Of a DNA stretch of 64,000 nucleotides, positions 54,389-64,000 are shown in pieces (positions within the stretch are counted from its first letter, which is position 1; each line of letters begins with the position of its first letter). The DNA lies in assembly GCF_020829665.1 (NCBI RefSeq), contig NZ_JAIVFT010000004.1:131613-195612 (forward strand), given 5' to 3'. The notes under the pieces were generated by a model, which worked only from the letters and a program-made list of their open reading frames with translations, was not told where the DNA came from and did no database searches. The translations under genes and the position numbers were made by a program. This DNA is from Nostoc sp. CHAB 5824. GTDB taxonomy: Bacteria > Cyanobacteriota > Cyanobacteriia > Cyanobacteriales > Nostocaceae.

Positions 54389-54649
54389 GTGAACAAGGAT
54401 GATTTTCTTTACCCTCGCGGCCGCTACTACGGTCAGGTAAAGCCAGAAAACTTGGTTTTTAATGCAAATCTACAGGAATTTGCCCAACGAGTAAGCTACG
54501 TTTGCAACTTAGAAACAAATGGAAAACTGCCTCCAGGTGAAGCTTACGAACAAATAAAGGATCTATGGAAACAGTTGAAACGCTCAAAAAAAGAGCTAAG
54601 AATTGGCGAAGACCCTTTTAAGGATGACCAGGGAGAGGTTGAAGGTTGA
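54389..54649 (+). CDS. Conserved small cyanobacterial protein (DUF7219-like)
   Basis: 86 residues from GTG 54389, which has GGAG 9 bases upstream and gives the normal start MNKDDFLYPRGRYYGQ; the TTG at 54365 has no properly spaced site. FNANLQEFAQRVSYVCNLE and EAYEQIKDLWKQLKRSKKEL are helical. Function unknown; the DUF number is from memory. Confidence 0.72.
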   Translation: MNKDDFLYPRGRYYGQVKPENLVFNANLQEFAQRVSYVCNLETNGKLPPGEAYEQIKDLWKQLKRSKKELRIGEDPFKDDQGEVEG

Positions 54650-54755
54650 AGGGGACGAGGGAGATGAGCGAGCAGGGAAGGCAGAGGAAGCAGAGGAAGC
54701 AGGGGAAGAATAACTATTGATCAATGCTCAATGACTAATGACTAATGACTGATGA

Positions 54756-57353
54756 CTACTTAGTAACCATTGTCCAGACACCATCCCAGGACTCTGGGGG
54801 CGGCGTTTGTTGATAATTACGCGCACGTTCTAGGTGAATATCAACAGCTTGGTCTTGGGGTTGGATGCATTTGGCAGCTTCAAAACAGGCGATCGCTTGT
54901 GAGAAGTTGCGCGATAAATAAGCAGCGCGTCCAGTATGATAGTGAAATAAAAACTCTTGAGTATTGGCGTCTAGGGGAGTAGTGCGATCGCCAATTAACT
55001 CGTAGATATTTACTGCTTGGTGTTTCCCTTTGACTCGAATTTTATCTAACTGGCGCACCCAAATGCGATCGCTGCAAAGTTGGTAGGTAAATTCACTTAA
55101 AATAATATCACAACCATAATCTTTAGTTACCGCTTCTAAACGCGAACTCAAATTTACGCCATCTCCAATTACGGTGTAATCCATTCGTTTGCGGGAACCA
55201 ATATTACCCGAAACCACATCCCCAGAACTAATTCCAATGCCAATATGAATTTGTGGCTGCGCCTGGATAATTCGCCGTCGGTTAAATTCCTCTAACCGTT
55301 GTCGCATATCTAACGCTGACTGCACAGCCCTCCAAGCATGATTTTCTGTAAGTGGTAACGGCGCACCAAATACCGCCATTAAGGCATCACCAATAAATTT
55401 ATCGAGAGTGCCTTCGTGGTTAAAAACCGCCTCTACCATCGTTTCAAAATACTGATTGAGCAGCAATACCACTTCGGCTGCACCAAGATTTTCTGTAAGT
55501 GTTGTGTAGCCACGGATATCAGAAAATAAGATAGTTACTTCCTTGCGCTCACCCACCATTAAAGCATCTTCCCCCAAAGCCATGACTTGTTCGGCTACAT
55601 GGGGCGTTAGGTAACGGGACATGGTAGTTTTCATCCGTTTTTCCTGGCTGATGTCTTCCAACACTACCAAACCACCCCGGACACCGCCTTCTGGGTTAGT
55701 TAAAGGATTAACGGTGAGATTTGTGCTGCGTTCTAATTGTTGCACCTCATTAGCGGTGAGAAACTCAGATTGGGGAGTCAGAGGTAGATTCCAGGGAATG
55801 AATACATTGGGGTTAGTGCGATCGCGCACTGCTAAAATTGATTCCTGAGTCTTGAATTTTGATTCTTGAGTCTCACTTTTAACTTCTAACTCCTCACTCT
55901 TAACTTGAGAAATTCCCACTATCAAACTTTGCTCTGGCACATAATGTTTAGCTCCAGTTTTTAAACTATCCTCTAGCCGCATTTGGAGATTTTCAATCGG
56001 CACAACTTCCCAAACTAGGCGGCTAATTAAATTTTGTTCCCACAAAAGCTTGTTGTTCTTGCTATTAGCGTCTCCTATAAAACAACCCAGTAACTCTAGT
56101 GCCGCATCATTAATCGTGACAATGCGTCCTGTCATATCTGTAGAAATGACCGCATCTGATAGACTTTGTAAAATATCTTTTTGATACTGTTTTTCTAACA
56201 GCACATTTTCAAATAAACGAGCATTTTCTAAAGCAACTCCTGCCTGGATATTAAAAGCCCGCATAAACTCTTCATCAGAAGCAGTAAAACTGTTTTGTTG
56301 CTTATTAATTAATTGTGTTACACCAATTAATTCATTTGCAGAGTTAAATACTGGCAAACACAAGATATTGCGAGTTACATACCCAGTTTTTCTATCTGTA
56401 GTTGGGTCAAAACGGGGGTCTTTATAAACATCGGAAATATTTAAGGCTTGACCAGTGGAAGCCACATAGCCAGCTATGCCACGGTTAGCAGGAAGGCGAA
56501 TTTCTATCAAGTTTGTGCCATCTGCCGCCGCTGCAACTTTCGTCCAGAGTTCGCTCATCTCTTTACGATATAAAAACAATGTGCTGCGGTCTGCTTGCAT
56601 TAAAATTCGAGCTTGCTCCATAACTATCTGCAAAGTTGCTTCTAAATCCAAACTTTGCCCCAGTGTCTGAGTTGCCCGCAACAAAGCTGTTGCGCCTCGT
56701 TGATTACGAGCGGCTACATAAAAAGATTGACAGCTTTCCAGAATAATACCAATAGAAGCGGCGAAGTCTCGAAAACGCTCTTCATCATCAGAATTAAACG
56801 GAACATTCCCGGTTTTATTAGCTAGTTGCACTACTGCTACAGTCTGGTTTTTGCTACTAATAACTGGCATACATAAAATATTATGGATTTTGTAGCCCAT
56901 TTGTTTTTCAAGTTCTGGGCTAAATAGGGGGTGGGTAGAAGTTTCAGATATATTTAGATATTGACCTGTACTGGCAACATGTCCAGGAATACCCACTGTA
57001 ATGGGAGTACGAATTTCTAAGAATTTTTGGGTATTATCTTGGGGAACTTTTGACCACAGTTGACCTTTGTCATAGTCAACTAAAAAAATAGCTGTATGTT
57101 CTGCTTGCAGGATTTGACCAATTTTGAGTGTGATAGCTTCTAGTACCTTCTCCAACATAGTTTCTAGAGCTTCATTATTAATCAGTTCAATGGCTCTAAG
57201 AAATTGCTGGAACTCAGCGGTTATGAAGTCGAGTAAGCAAACAAATTCATTAACAGATAAGTCTTTAACGCGACGCAGTAGGGCATGAGTACGATTAACT
57301 TGAGTCAGTTCAGTTAATGTAGCCAAGACGCTGCCAGGGTTGGGAAGTGTCAC
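54756..57353 (-). CDS. Adenylate cyclase with tandem GAF and PAS domains (CyaB type)
   Basis: 865 residues. Two GAF domains (about 60-190 and 235-385, each with NILCxPV and GVxxLINK/QLANK strands), a PAS domain (about 395-470, DAVISTDMTGRIVTIND), a linker, the class III catalytic domain (about 600-790: FSDIRGYT metal Asp; DKFIGDALMAVFG; TVIGDGVNLSSRLEA), and a TPR-like tail. This order matches Anabaena CyaB1/CyaB2, whose GAF domains bind cAMP. The PAS-catalytic linker holds a lysine/glutamate-rich stretch that looks like inserted repeat DNA (about 55845-55915). Confidence 0.93.
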   Translation of the reverse strand: MTLPNPGSVLATLTELTQVNRTHALLRRVKDLSVNEFVCLLDFITAEFQQFLRAIELINNEALETMLEKVLEAITLKIGQILQAEHTAIFLVDYDKGQLWSKVPQDNTQKFLEIRTPITVGIPGHVASTGQYLNISETSTHPLFSPELEKQMGYKIHNILCMPVISSKNQTVAVVQLANKTGNVPFNSDDEERFRDFAASIGIILESCQSFYVAARNQRGATALLRATQTLGQSLDLEATLQIVMEQARILMQADRSTLFLYRKEMSELWTKVAAAADGTNLIEIRLPANRGIAGYVASTGQALNISDVYKDPRFDPTTDRKTGYVTRNILCLPVFNSANELIGVTQLINKQQNSFTASDEEFMRAFNIQAGVALENARLFENVLLEKQYQKDILQSLSDAVISTDMTGRIVTINDAALELLGCFIGDANSKNNKLLWEQNLISRLVWEVVPIENLQMRLEDSLKTGAKHYVPEQSLIVGISQVKSEELEVKSETQESKFKTQESILAVRDRTNPNVFIPWNLPLTPQSEFLTANEVQQLERSTNLTVNPLTNPEGGVRGGLVVLEDISQEKRMKTTMSRYLTPHVAEQVMALGEDALMVGERKEVTILFSDIRGYTTLTENLGAAEVVLLLNQYFETMVEAVFNHEGTLDKFIGDALMAVFGAPLPLTENHAWRAVQSALDMRQRLEEFNRRRIIQAQPQIHIGIGISSGDVVSGNIGSRKRMDYTVIGDGVNLSSRLEAVTKDYGCDIILSEFTYQLCSDRIWVRQLDKIRVKGKHQAVNIYELIGDRTTPLDANTQEFLFHYHTGRAAYLSRNFSQAIACFEAAKCIQPQDQAVDIHLERARNYQQTPPPESWDGVWTMVTK

Positions 57354-57544
57354 GTCGCTTCGCTCCGAATTAAAAATTCAAAATTCAAAATTAATAATCC
57401 CCATAAATAAATGGGCTTGTATCATGAGTCTGTTTCGGTTATGGGAATTTTAGATTTTAGATTTTAGGCATTGGCCAATAATCGTTCTTCTTCCCCTGCT
57501 CCCCCTGCTCCGTCATCTCCCGCTACCTCCCCAGCCCCACTCTC

Positions 57545-58675
57545 CTATTTTGTCAATTGTTGAGAAAATATTACTTTTTGATAGTAATCTTGTAGCTGTC
57601 TAGTGGCAGATGGCCAACCCCAACTTTCTGCTTCTTGGCGAGCATTTTGACGGATGATGTCTCGTTGTTGTTTTTGTTCTAAGAGGCGAACAGTAGCAGC
57701 GATCGCTCCTTGAACATCTGCTGTTGGCTCAAAAAGATATCCATTTACCCCATCTGTCACAATATCGGGAATCCCTCCCGAACGGGCTGCTACCACCGGG
57801 CAGCCAGCAGCCATTGCTTCTAGTAGTACTAAACCTAGCGTTTCTGTACGGGAAGGAAAGATAAAGGCATCAGCACTTGCAAAGGCAGAACCTAACTCTT
57901 GCCCCATGAGATACCCAACAAAATAAGTGTTTGTGTCAGCAAAGTGTTTTTGTAATGCTTCACGGTGGGGCCCATCCCCAACCAATGCTAACCGCGCTTC
58001 GGGAATTGCTTCTAAAATTGGTTTGATGCGCTCAATTTCTTTTTCAGCGGAAAGCCGCCCCACGTAAAGTAGCAATGGACTTTCTGGATGATTTTTTGAT
58101 AGGCGCGATCGCATCTCTACACTAGCTAAATCGGGGTGAAATAATTCAGTATCCACCCCGCGCTGCCATAAATCTACACGTTCAATACCGTGTGCTGTCA
58201 GTTCCTCTACCATTGCTGTTGAGGTACACAGATTCAAAGCTGCTTGATTATGAGCGCCTTTGAGCAGTTCCCAAAGAAAACCTTCCAGCATCCCCAAGCC
58301 GTAATGCTGGAGATATTGGGGTAAATGCGTATGGTAAGACGCCACTAAGGGTATTTTGAGGATTTTGCTATAAAATATGCCAGCTAAACCTAAAACTGCT
58401 GGATTCACAACATGAATAACATCTGGCTTGAACTCTTCTAAGGTGTACCCAATGGCTGGGCGGGGAAGTGCCATTTTCAATTCTGGATACAATGGCAGAG
58501 GAAAGCCAGTAACGCCGTAAACTTTAGCGCCTTTGTGTTCTGTAATGCCTCCATCAGGAGCAATCACCAGCACTTGATTACCACTGCGCTGTAAATGGTC
58601 AACAGTATGGCGCAGACGCGTTACAATGCCGTCAACCTTGGGTAAAAAGGTTTCGGTAAATAGGGCAATTCTCAT
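57545..58675 (-). CDS. sqdX: Sulfoquinovosyltransferase (SqdX-type GT4)
   Basis: 376 residues, GT-B fold. Motifs: ALFTETFLPKVDGIVTRLRH at the start, HTHLPQY, LLLYVGRLSAEKEIERI and FPSRTETLGLVLLEAMAAGCP (EX7E). Transfers sulfoquinovose from UDP-sulfoquinovose to diacylglycerol. It ends the operon sqdB-DUF4291-sqdX, 6 bp after the DUF4291 stop. Confidence 0.9.
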   Translation of the reverse strand: MRIALFTETFLPKVDGIVTRLRHTVDHLQRSGNQVLVIAPDGGITEHKGAKVYGVTGFPLPLYPELKMALPRPAIGYTLEEFKPDVIHVVNPAVLGLAGIFYSKILKIPLVASYHTHLPQYLQHYGLGMLEGFLWELLKGAHNQAALNLCTSTAMVEELTAHGIERVDLWQRGVDTELFHPDLASVEMRSRLSKNHPESPLLLYVGRLSAEKEIERIKPILEAIPEARLALVGDGPHREALQKHFADTNTYFVGYLMGQELGSAFASADAFIFPSRTETLGLVLLEAMAAGCPVVAARSGGIPDIVTDGVNGYLFEPTADVQGAIAATVRLLEQKQQRDIIRQNARQEAESWGWPSATRQLQDYYQKVIFSQQLTK

Positions 58676-58681
58676 ATAAAA

Positions 58682-59326
58682 CTATTCAGTCCAGGCAGAT
58701 AATCTCAGCTTTGCTTGCGTTTCGGTATCAAACACAGAATAGACCCTCTCCTGTGGTGTAATCAACTCTGCACAGTCAGATTTAATGTTTTGCCTCTGTT
58801 TTTGTATAAAGTCCGAGATATCCTCAATGTTGATAATCCAATCTTTGGCGTAAGCAGCTAGTACTTCACCACGTAACCCTAACTGAATAGCGCGTCTTTC
58901 TAATTTTGTCCCAGATGGGTGATGGTCTGGGTCCCATTGTAGGCGAACTTGTGATTGCTTCAATGCTCTTTGCCAGGCACTTTTATCAGGATAAAGTTCT
59001 GGAACGTAGCTGGAATGAACAGCCGCCGCTAAGATTTCTTCAATTGCCGAACGCTTTATCCAAATAGCTAACACTACCTCTTGCCCATTTTGTGTACCCC
59101 ATCCAGAACGATACATCATCCAAAGGAAGTTAGGTTTTATCCAACTCATACGCTCAAAACTGAACTCACCACCAAAATAACCGTAGGTGGCGGCGAAGTT
59201 ACCAATAGATGGACGATACGCCTGATAAACAACGATTAAATGGTCGTCATATTGTGCTAAAATATGGCGACCATTTTTTGGCCAATTACTGACTTGAGTT
59301 AAATAAAGTTCTGTTATCAGCCGCAC
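58682..59326 (-). CDS. DUF4291 protein inside the sulfolipid operon
   Basis: 214 residues. DDHLIVVYQAYRPSIGNFAA, FSFERMSWIKPNFLWMMYRS and VRLQWDPDHHPSG match DUF4291, a widespread family of unknown biochemical role. GTG start at 59326 with AGGA about 11 bases upstream, 12 bp after sqdB; sqdX starts 6 bp after it, so translation is probably coupled across all three. Confidence 0.88.
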   Translation of the reverse strand: MRLITELYLTQVSNWPKNGRHILAQYDDHLIVVYQAYRPSIGNFAATYGYFGGEFSFERMSWIKPNFLWMMYRSGWGTQNGQEVVLAIWIKRSAIEEILAAAVHSSYVPELYPDKSAWQRALKQSQVRLQWDPDHHPSGTKLERRAIQLGLRGEVLAAYAKDWIINIEDISDFIQKQRQNIKSDCAELITPQERVYSVFDTETQAKLRLSAWTE

Positions 59327-59338
59327 GCAGAGTTTATC

Positions 59339-60505
<1,167 letters not shown>

Positions 60506-60619
60506 TTACTCGCTGATAGCTAAATCTATCAGGTTTCTGTCCCCTCTCAATCATCATTCTGGGAGAGATGTGTATTTGAGTAGCACGGAGCAAGGGAAAA
60601 TGAGGGAAATTTTCCTAAC

Positions 60620-61150
60620 TCAGGACTTCGGAATCCGATACTGTTGGGCAATGTAATAAAACAAACGGTAGTAATCTTGAAATTCTTGGCTCTTACTTCG
60701 TCCTTGCCAGTAGTATTTCACTTGACTCTGAGTTAGTGTCAGTGTCATCGAGCCTACTCGTTGATCAACTTCTACAACCAGCACTCCAGATACTCCTTGG
60801 GCGGTCTGAAAGTTGGGATTTATCTTTTTCACGGACTCTTGTTCTGTAATAATCGAATTTGGTAGCTGCTGACTTGCCCACCCCCGAATTTCTACGGAGT
60901 TATCTTGTGGTGAAATAAACGCAATTCCATCGTCATTTTCTGGGGCTGCTGAAGAAGTCCAGTTACTTGGATATGGAAATTCAAAGCCGTAACGGGAGTT
61001 ACTGTAAGTTTTCCAGGTGATAGCTCCGGCGTTAAAATTATTTGCAGTACAACCCCACAGGATTATTAACAGGGCAATAACTCCGCTAACGCTGGCGGCA
61101 AACCTATAAATTCTTCGCCCCAAACTACAGGTTTTATTAGCAGTAGCCAT
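60620..61150 (-). CDS. PsbP-like lipoprotein, hypothetical
   Basis: 176 residues. Hydrophobic N-terminus with LLIILWGC gives a possible lipoprotein Cys34, although Trp at -2 is unusual. WKTYSNSRYGFEFPYPSNWT resembles the entry of PsbP-like domains, and later strands (VLVVEVDQRVGSMTLTLTQS) are beta-rich. It stands alone. Function not known. Confidence 0.7.
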   Translation of the reverse strand: MATANKTCSLGRRIYRFAASVSGVIALLIILWGCTANNFNAGAITWKTYSNSRYGFEFPYPSNWTSSAAPENDDGIAFISPQDNSVEIRGWASQQLPNSIITEQESVKKINPNFQTAQGVSGVLVVEVDQRVGSMTLTLTQSQVKYYWQGRSKSQEFQDYYRLFYYIAQQYRIPKS

Positions 61151-61375
61151 TTACATTACACATTTTGCCAAAGTCACTGAGTTTTATATAGAAATATCAG
61201 AAACTCAGATCAATACTTTCGCCAATTTACGAGTTATTCTCAAATTCGTAAACTCCTGAATAAACTGCACCAAAAGAGCGCTCATTAAAAGTTCAATATT
61301 TTTTCAGGATATTTACCATTCTCTTTTGAGTTCCCGGTAGAGGAAGCTCAGAGGAAGTGCTTTATCACACAACTA

Positions 61376-62167
61376 ATGTACAGTGCATCTCAGACAGCCG
61401 AGCTAACTTTGGAGCTTTTTCACTTCCAAACCAATACATCTTTGCAATTTCCACTAGATCTTTCTGTAATTTGCATCGGTAAGCCAAACGACCAAAAACC
61501 ACCAGATATAGATATCTCTGGCTTACCAGATTCAGATGTAGTATCTCGCACCCACGCGCAAATTTGGGTGAATGGGGATGAATACCATATCACCGATTTG
61601 GGCAGTTCTAATGGTACGTATGTTAACGGTGCGAAACTTCAACCTCAAGTTTTTTGTGCACTGCATCCAGGAGATAGAATTTCGCTTGGGCAGGGAGACA
61701 AAATAACTTTCATGTTTAGGGTGCAACAACACTCTGCATCTGCCACAAAAAATCCTACACCAAACTCCGCACCAACAAAAATTACAACCCCTACTATCGG
61801 TAAAGAAGAGGAAAATCAAGTAATTTTTGCCAGTAAGCTTATTGGTTTAGGACTAATCCTAGCAGGTATTACATTTTTAAGTACAAGCATTTATGTTAGT
61901 GTTTATTTACGCAGCACGCCTGGACTTTTTCTGTGTATGGGAGGCGTAGTAGCTCTGAATTGGGGCGGGCGCGATAATCGAAAACTGGGATGGGTATTGA
62001 TTGGGATAGGAATTGCTCTGTTTATTGCCAGTGGTGTTGTAATCGGCTCTGTGTCCCTTTTTTCTATGCTGGTGTCATTCGCTGGCATCTCCTGTGGATA
62101 TCAGTTGTTTACAACTGGAAAGGTGTTCAACTTTAATCCGCTTACGCTCCAAATAATTAAAAAATAA
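61376..62167 (+). CDS. FHA domain membrane protein
   Basis: 263 residues. FHA domain in the first 115 residues (DISGLPDSDVVSRTHAQIWV, DLGSSNGTYVNG), a Thr/Pro-rich linker, then three to four hydrophobic segments (about 145-255: LIGLGLILAGITFLSTSIYV and others). It probably recruits phosphorylated partners to a membrane. Third FHA gene in the window. Confidence 0.85.
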   Translation: MYSASQTAELTLELFHFQTNTSLQFPLDLSVICIGKPNDQKPPDIDISGLPDSDVVSRTHAQIWVNGDEYHITDLGSSNGTYVNGAKLQPQVFCALHPGDRISLGQGDKITFMFRVQQHSASATKNPTPNSAPTKITTPTIGKEEENQVIFASKLIGLGLILAGITFLSTSIYVSVYLRSTPGLFLCMGGVVALNWGGRDNRKLGWVLIGIGIALFIASGVVIGSVSLFSMLVSFAGISCGYQLFTTGKVFNFNPLTLQIIKK

Positions 62168-62425
62168 GCTAAGTTAGCCAATCATTGCTTTATCGTTAAT
62201 TAGCGATCGCTAATTTCCATTAAGGTTTCGGGTTTTTGAGTGCCTAAGTCCTGATTAATTCTGAGAGGTTTGTAGTCAGCTATTTATCACTCAATAAACA
62301 GCATTTTAGCCTTATATGTAAATAAATGTAACAAAATTGGCGTCAAAACGCTTTGCCGTCTTGACAACCAAGAAAGGAACCGATAATTTGATATACATAC
62401 CCGGGTAAGACCGTTAAAGAGTTAT

Positions 62426-62779
62426 ATGCAAACGCAAACTAAGCAAAAGGTCACTTTGTATTTATCGCCAGAGTTGCACAAAAAACTGAAGATTCGTTCA
62501 GCAGTCGATTCAGAACCAATGTCAGAACTTGCGGAACGTGCCCTCGTTTTTTACCTATCTAATTCAGAATTGGTTGACGAGGTAGAAGATTCTTCTTATG
62601 GGCGAACTCATAGAATTTATTCATGCCCAACTTGTGATAGCTCACTAGTCTTACGTGATGGGGAACTGGTTGCTTTAGGCAATCAACCAGGAATAGTTGG
62701 TCAAGAACGTCTTTCCATTAATGAGATGGATAAAGACGAAACCCATCCCAAGGGTGAGGAAGAGTTAGTTCCTTGCTAA
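62426..62779 (+). CDS. Ribbon-helix-helix-like protein with a CxxC motif
   Basis: 117 residues. VTLYLSPELHKKLKIRSAVD and MSELAERALVFYL resemble a ribbon-helix-helix DNA-binding domain. Next is YSCPTCDSSLVLRDGELVAL, a CxxC element with only one Cys pair visible plus a C-terminal Cys. It precedes ycf46 by 96 bp on the same strand and may be co-transcribed. Confidence 0.75.
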   Translation: MQTQTKQKVTLYLSPELHKKLKIRSAVDSEPMSELAERALVFYLSNSELVDEVEDSSYGRTHRIYSCPTCDSSLVLRDGELVALGNQPGIVGQERLSINEMDKDETHPKGEEELVPC

Positions 62780-62875
62780 ATAGATAAGAATTATGAATAA
62801 ATAATTCATAATTCGGTTGTCTTTACCAGAAGCAATGTCTCTACTGTCTCTATAAGGTCTCAAGTAGGTCGAAGT

Positions 62876-64000
62876 ATGAACCAAGAGCTCAAGATCCTAA
62901 TTCAAGCTCAATACCCTTTAATCTACCTTGTGACCTCCGAGGAAGAGCGGGCCGAGCAAGCAATTTCCACAATCGCCCAGTCAGAGTTAAAGCCCCAGCG
63001 CCGAGTATTTGTTTGGACAGTAACACACGGGATTGTAGAGTATGGTCAGCCTCGGAATGTTACCCAACACAATACCGTGTCTCCAGAGGCGGCGATTGAG
63101 TGGATAATTCGCCAGAAAGAACCTAGTATATTTATTCTTAAAGATTTACATCCTTTTATTGATGCGCCTGCAACAAACAGATCGTTACGTGATGCGATCG
63201 CTAGCTTTAAAGGTACGCATAAGAACATCATTTTGATGTCGCCGATGCAACAAGTACCTATAGAGTTAGAAAAAGAAGTTGTTGTTATCGATTTTACACT
63301 GCCAGATATGGCAGAGCTAAATAAAGTATTAACTCAGCACGTAGACCAAAACCGTGGTCGGCGTTTGACAACAGAAGCCAGAGAAAAGCTTCTGAGAGCA
63401 GCTTTAGGTCTAACTAAAGATGAAGCTGAGAAAGTCTACCGAAAGGCACAGGTAACAACAGGGCGTTTGACGGAAGATGAAGTAGATATCGTTTTATCTG
63501 AGAAAAAGCAACTAATTCGGCGCAATGGAATTTTAGAATACATTGAAGAAGATGAAACCATTGATGCTGTAGGTGGCTTAGAAGAGTTAAAAAGATGGCT
63601 CAAGCAACGCTCTAACGCTTTTACAGAAAGAGCGAGAGAATATGGTTTGCCTCAACCAAAGGGGATGTTAATTTTAGGTGTTCCCGGTTGTGGTAAGTCA
63701 TTAATTGCCAAAACTACCTCCCGACTGTGGGGTTTACCACTGTTGCGGTTGGATATGGGGCGAGTCTACGACGGCTCAATGGTGGGACGAAGTGAAGCAA
63801 ACTTGCGAAACGCCCTGAAAACAGCAGAATCTATTTCCCCAGCGATTTTGTTTATCGATGAATTGGATAAATCCTTTGCTGGTAGTGGAGGTTCTTCTGA
63901 TTCCGATGGGGGGACTTCAAGTAGAATCTTCGGCTCCTTCCTCACATGGATGCAAGATAAGAAATCACCAGTGTTTGTGATGGCAACTGCCAACAGAGTA
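62876..64000 (+). CDS. ycf46: Ycf46-type AAA+ ATPase (3' end missing)
   Basis: 375 codons visible from ATG 62876, running off the right edge. An N-terminal domain (LIQAQYPLIYLVTSEEERAE, EPSIFILKDLHPFID) precedes the AAA+ core: Walker A GVPGCGKS, Walker B ILFIDELDKS, and the start of the second region of homology at ATANRV. Ycf46 is conserved in cyanobacteria and plastids and has been linked to carbon-uptake control and light acclimation; the exact role is not clear. Confidence 0.93.
   Translation, partial: MNQELKILIQAQYPLIYLVTSEEERAEQAISTIAQSELKPQRRVFVWTVTHGIVEYGQPRNVTQHNTVSPEAAIEWIIRQKEPSIFILKDLHPFIDAPATNRSLRDAIASFKGTHKNIILMSPMQQVPIELEKEVVVIDFTLPDMAELNKVLTQHVDQNRGRRLTTEAREKLLRAALGLTKDEAEKVYRKAQVTTGRLTEDEVDIVLSEKKQLIRRNGILEYIEEDETIDAVGGLEELKRWLKQRSNAFTERAREYGLPQPKGMLILGVPGCGKSLIAKTTSRLWGLPLLRLDMGRVYDGSMVGRSEANLRNALKTAESISPAILFIDELDKSFAGSGGSSDSDGGTSSRIFGSFLTWMQDKKSPVFVMATANRV

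Overview
The window comes from a filamentous, Nostoc/Anabaena-type cyanobacterium. The sequence-level reasons are the very frequent HIP1 octamer GCGATCGC, many Nostoc-style dispersed palindromes and short tandem repeats, and a cyanobacterial gene set: CrtO-type carotenoid ketolase, SqdB/SqdX sulfolipid genes, Ycf46 ATPase, a GAF-GAF adenylate cyclase, CYP110-like P450s, a COP23 protein and the purC-omp85-lpxC-fabZ-lpxA-lpxB cluster. No rRNA, recognisable tRNA, CRISPR array or complete insertion sequence was seen. Both ends cut a gene: a HEAT/NACHT NTPase on the left and ycf46 on the right.

Layout. 0-5 kb: end of a HEAT-TM-NACHT STAND NTPase, then lemA and an M48 metallopeptidase on the minus strand. 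5-10 kb: an accessory patch with a small membrane protein, a ParB-like relic, dus, a VapB-like antitoxin with a decayed PIN toxin, a GIY-YIG protein and a PD-(D/E)XK-like protein, interleaved with a 21-bp tandem array and two degenerate copies of the 3' end of the neighbouring transketolase-like gene (10.0-12.3 kb). 12-19 kb: two P450s, a DUF2993 protein and crtO on the plus strand, then repeats around a small secreted protein. 20-24 kb: two TPR lipoproteins (one fused to a trypsin-like protease), a COP23 protein and an RmlD-like reductase. 24-29 kb: the glycine cleavage genes gcvT, gcvH and gcvP. 29-37 kb: a tandem duplication of NB-ARC/TPR genes in which one copy has lost its nucleotide-binding module, with a toxin-antitoxin relic between them. 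37-46 kb: two FHA proteins (one joined to a flavin-oxidoreductase-like domain), endonuclease V, two genes with a shared leader, a RelE/ParE module between direct repeats, a HicB-like antitoxin running into a broken PIN gene, an aldo/keto reductase and an orphan C5-cytosine methyltransferase. 46-54 kb: the outer-membrane cluster. 54-64 kb: adenylate cyclase, the sulfolipid operon with a DUF4291 gene inside it, an FHA membrane protein, a small RHH/zinc-ribbon protein and ycf46.

How the parts work together. The lpx/omp85 genes make lipid A and assemble outer-membrane proteins. gcvTHP handle glycine, which fits photorespiration. SqdB and SqdX make sulfoquinovosyldiacylglycerol. CrtO converts beta-carotene to keto-carotenoids. 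The accessory regions hold STAND-type NTPases and several toxin-antitoxin systems, three of which have lost their toxin, all surrounded by small repeats. The strongest candidates for something new are the repeated 3' ends of the transketolase-like gene flanking nuclease-like genes, and the duplicated NB-ARC/TPR locus with a P-loop-less paralogue and a small membrane partner.
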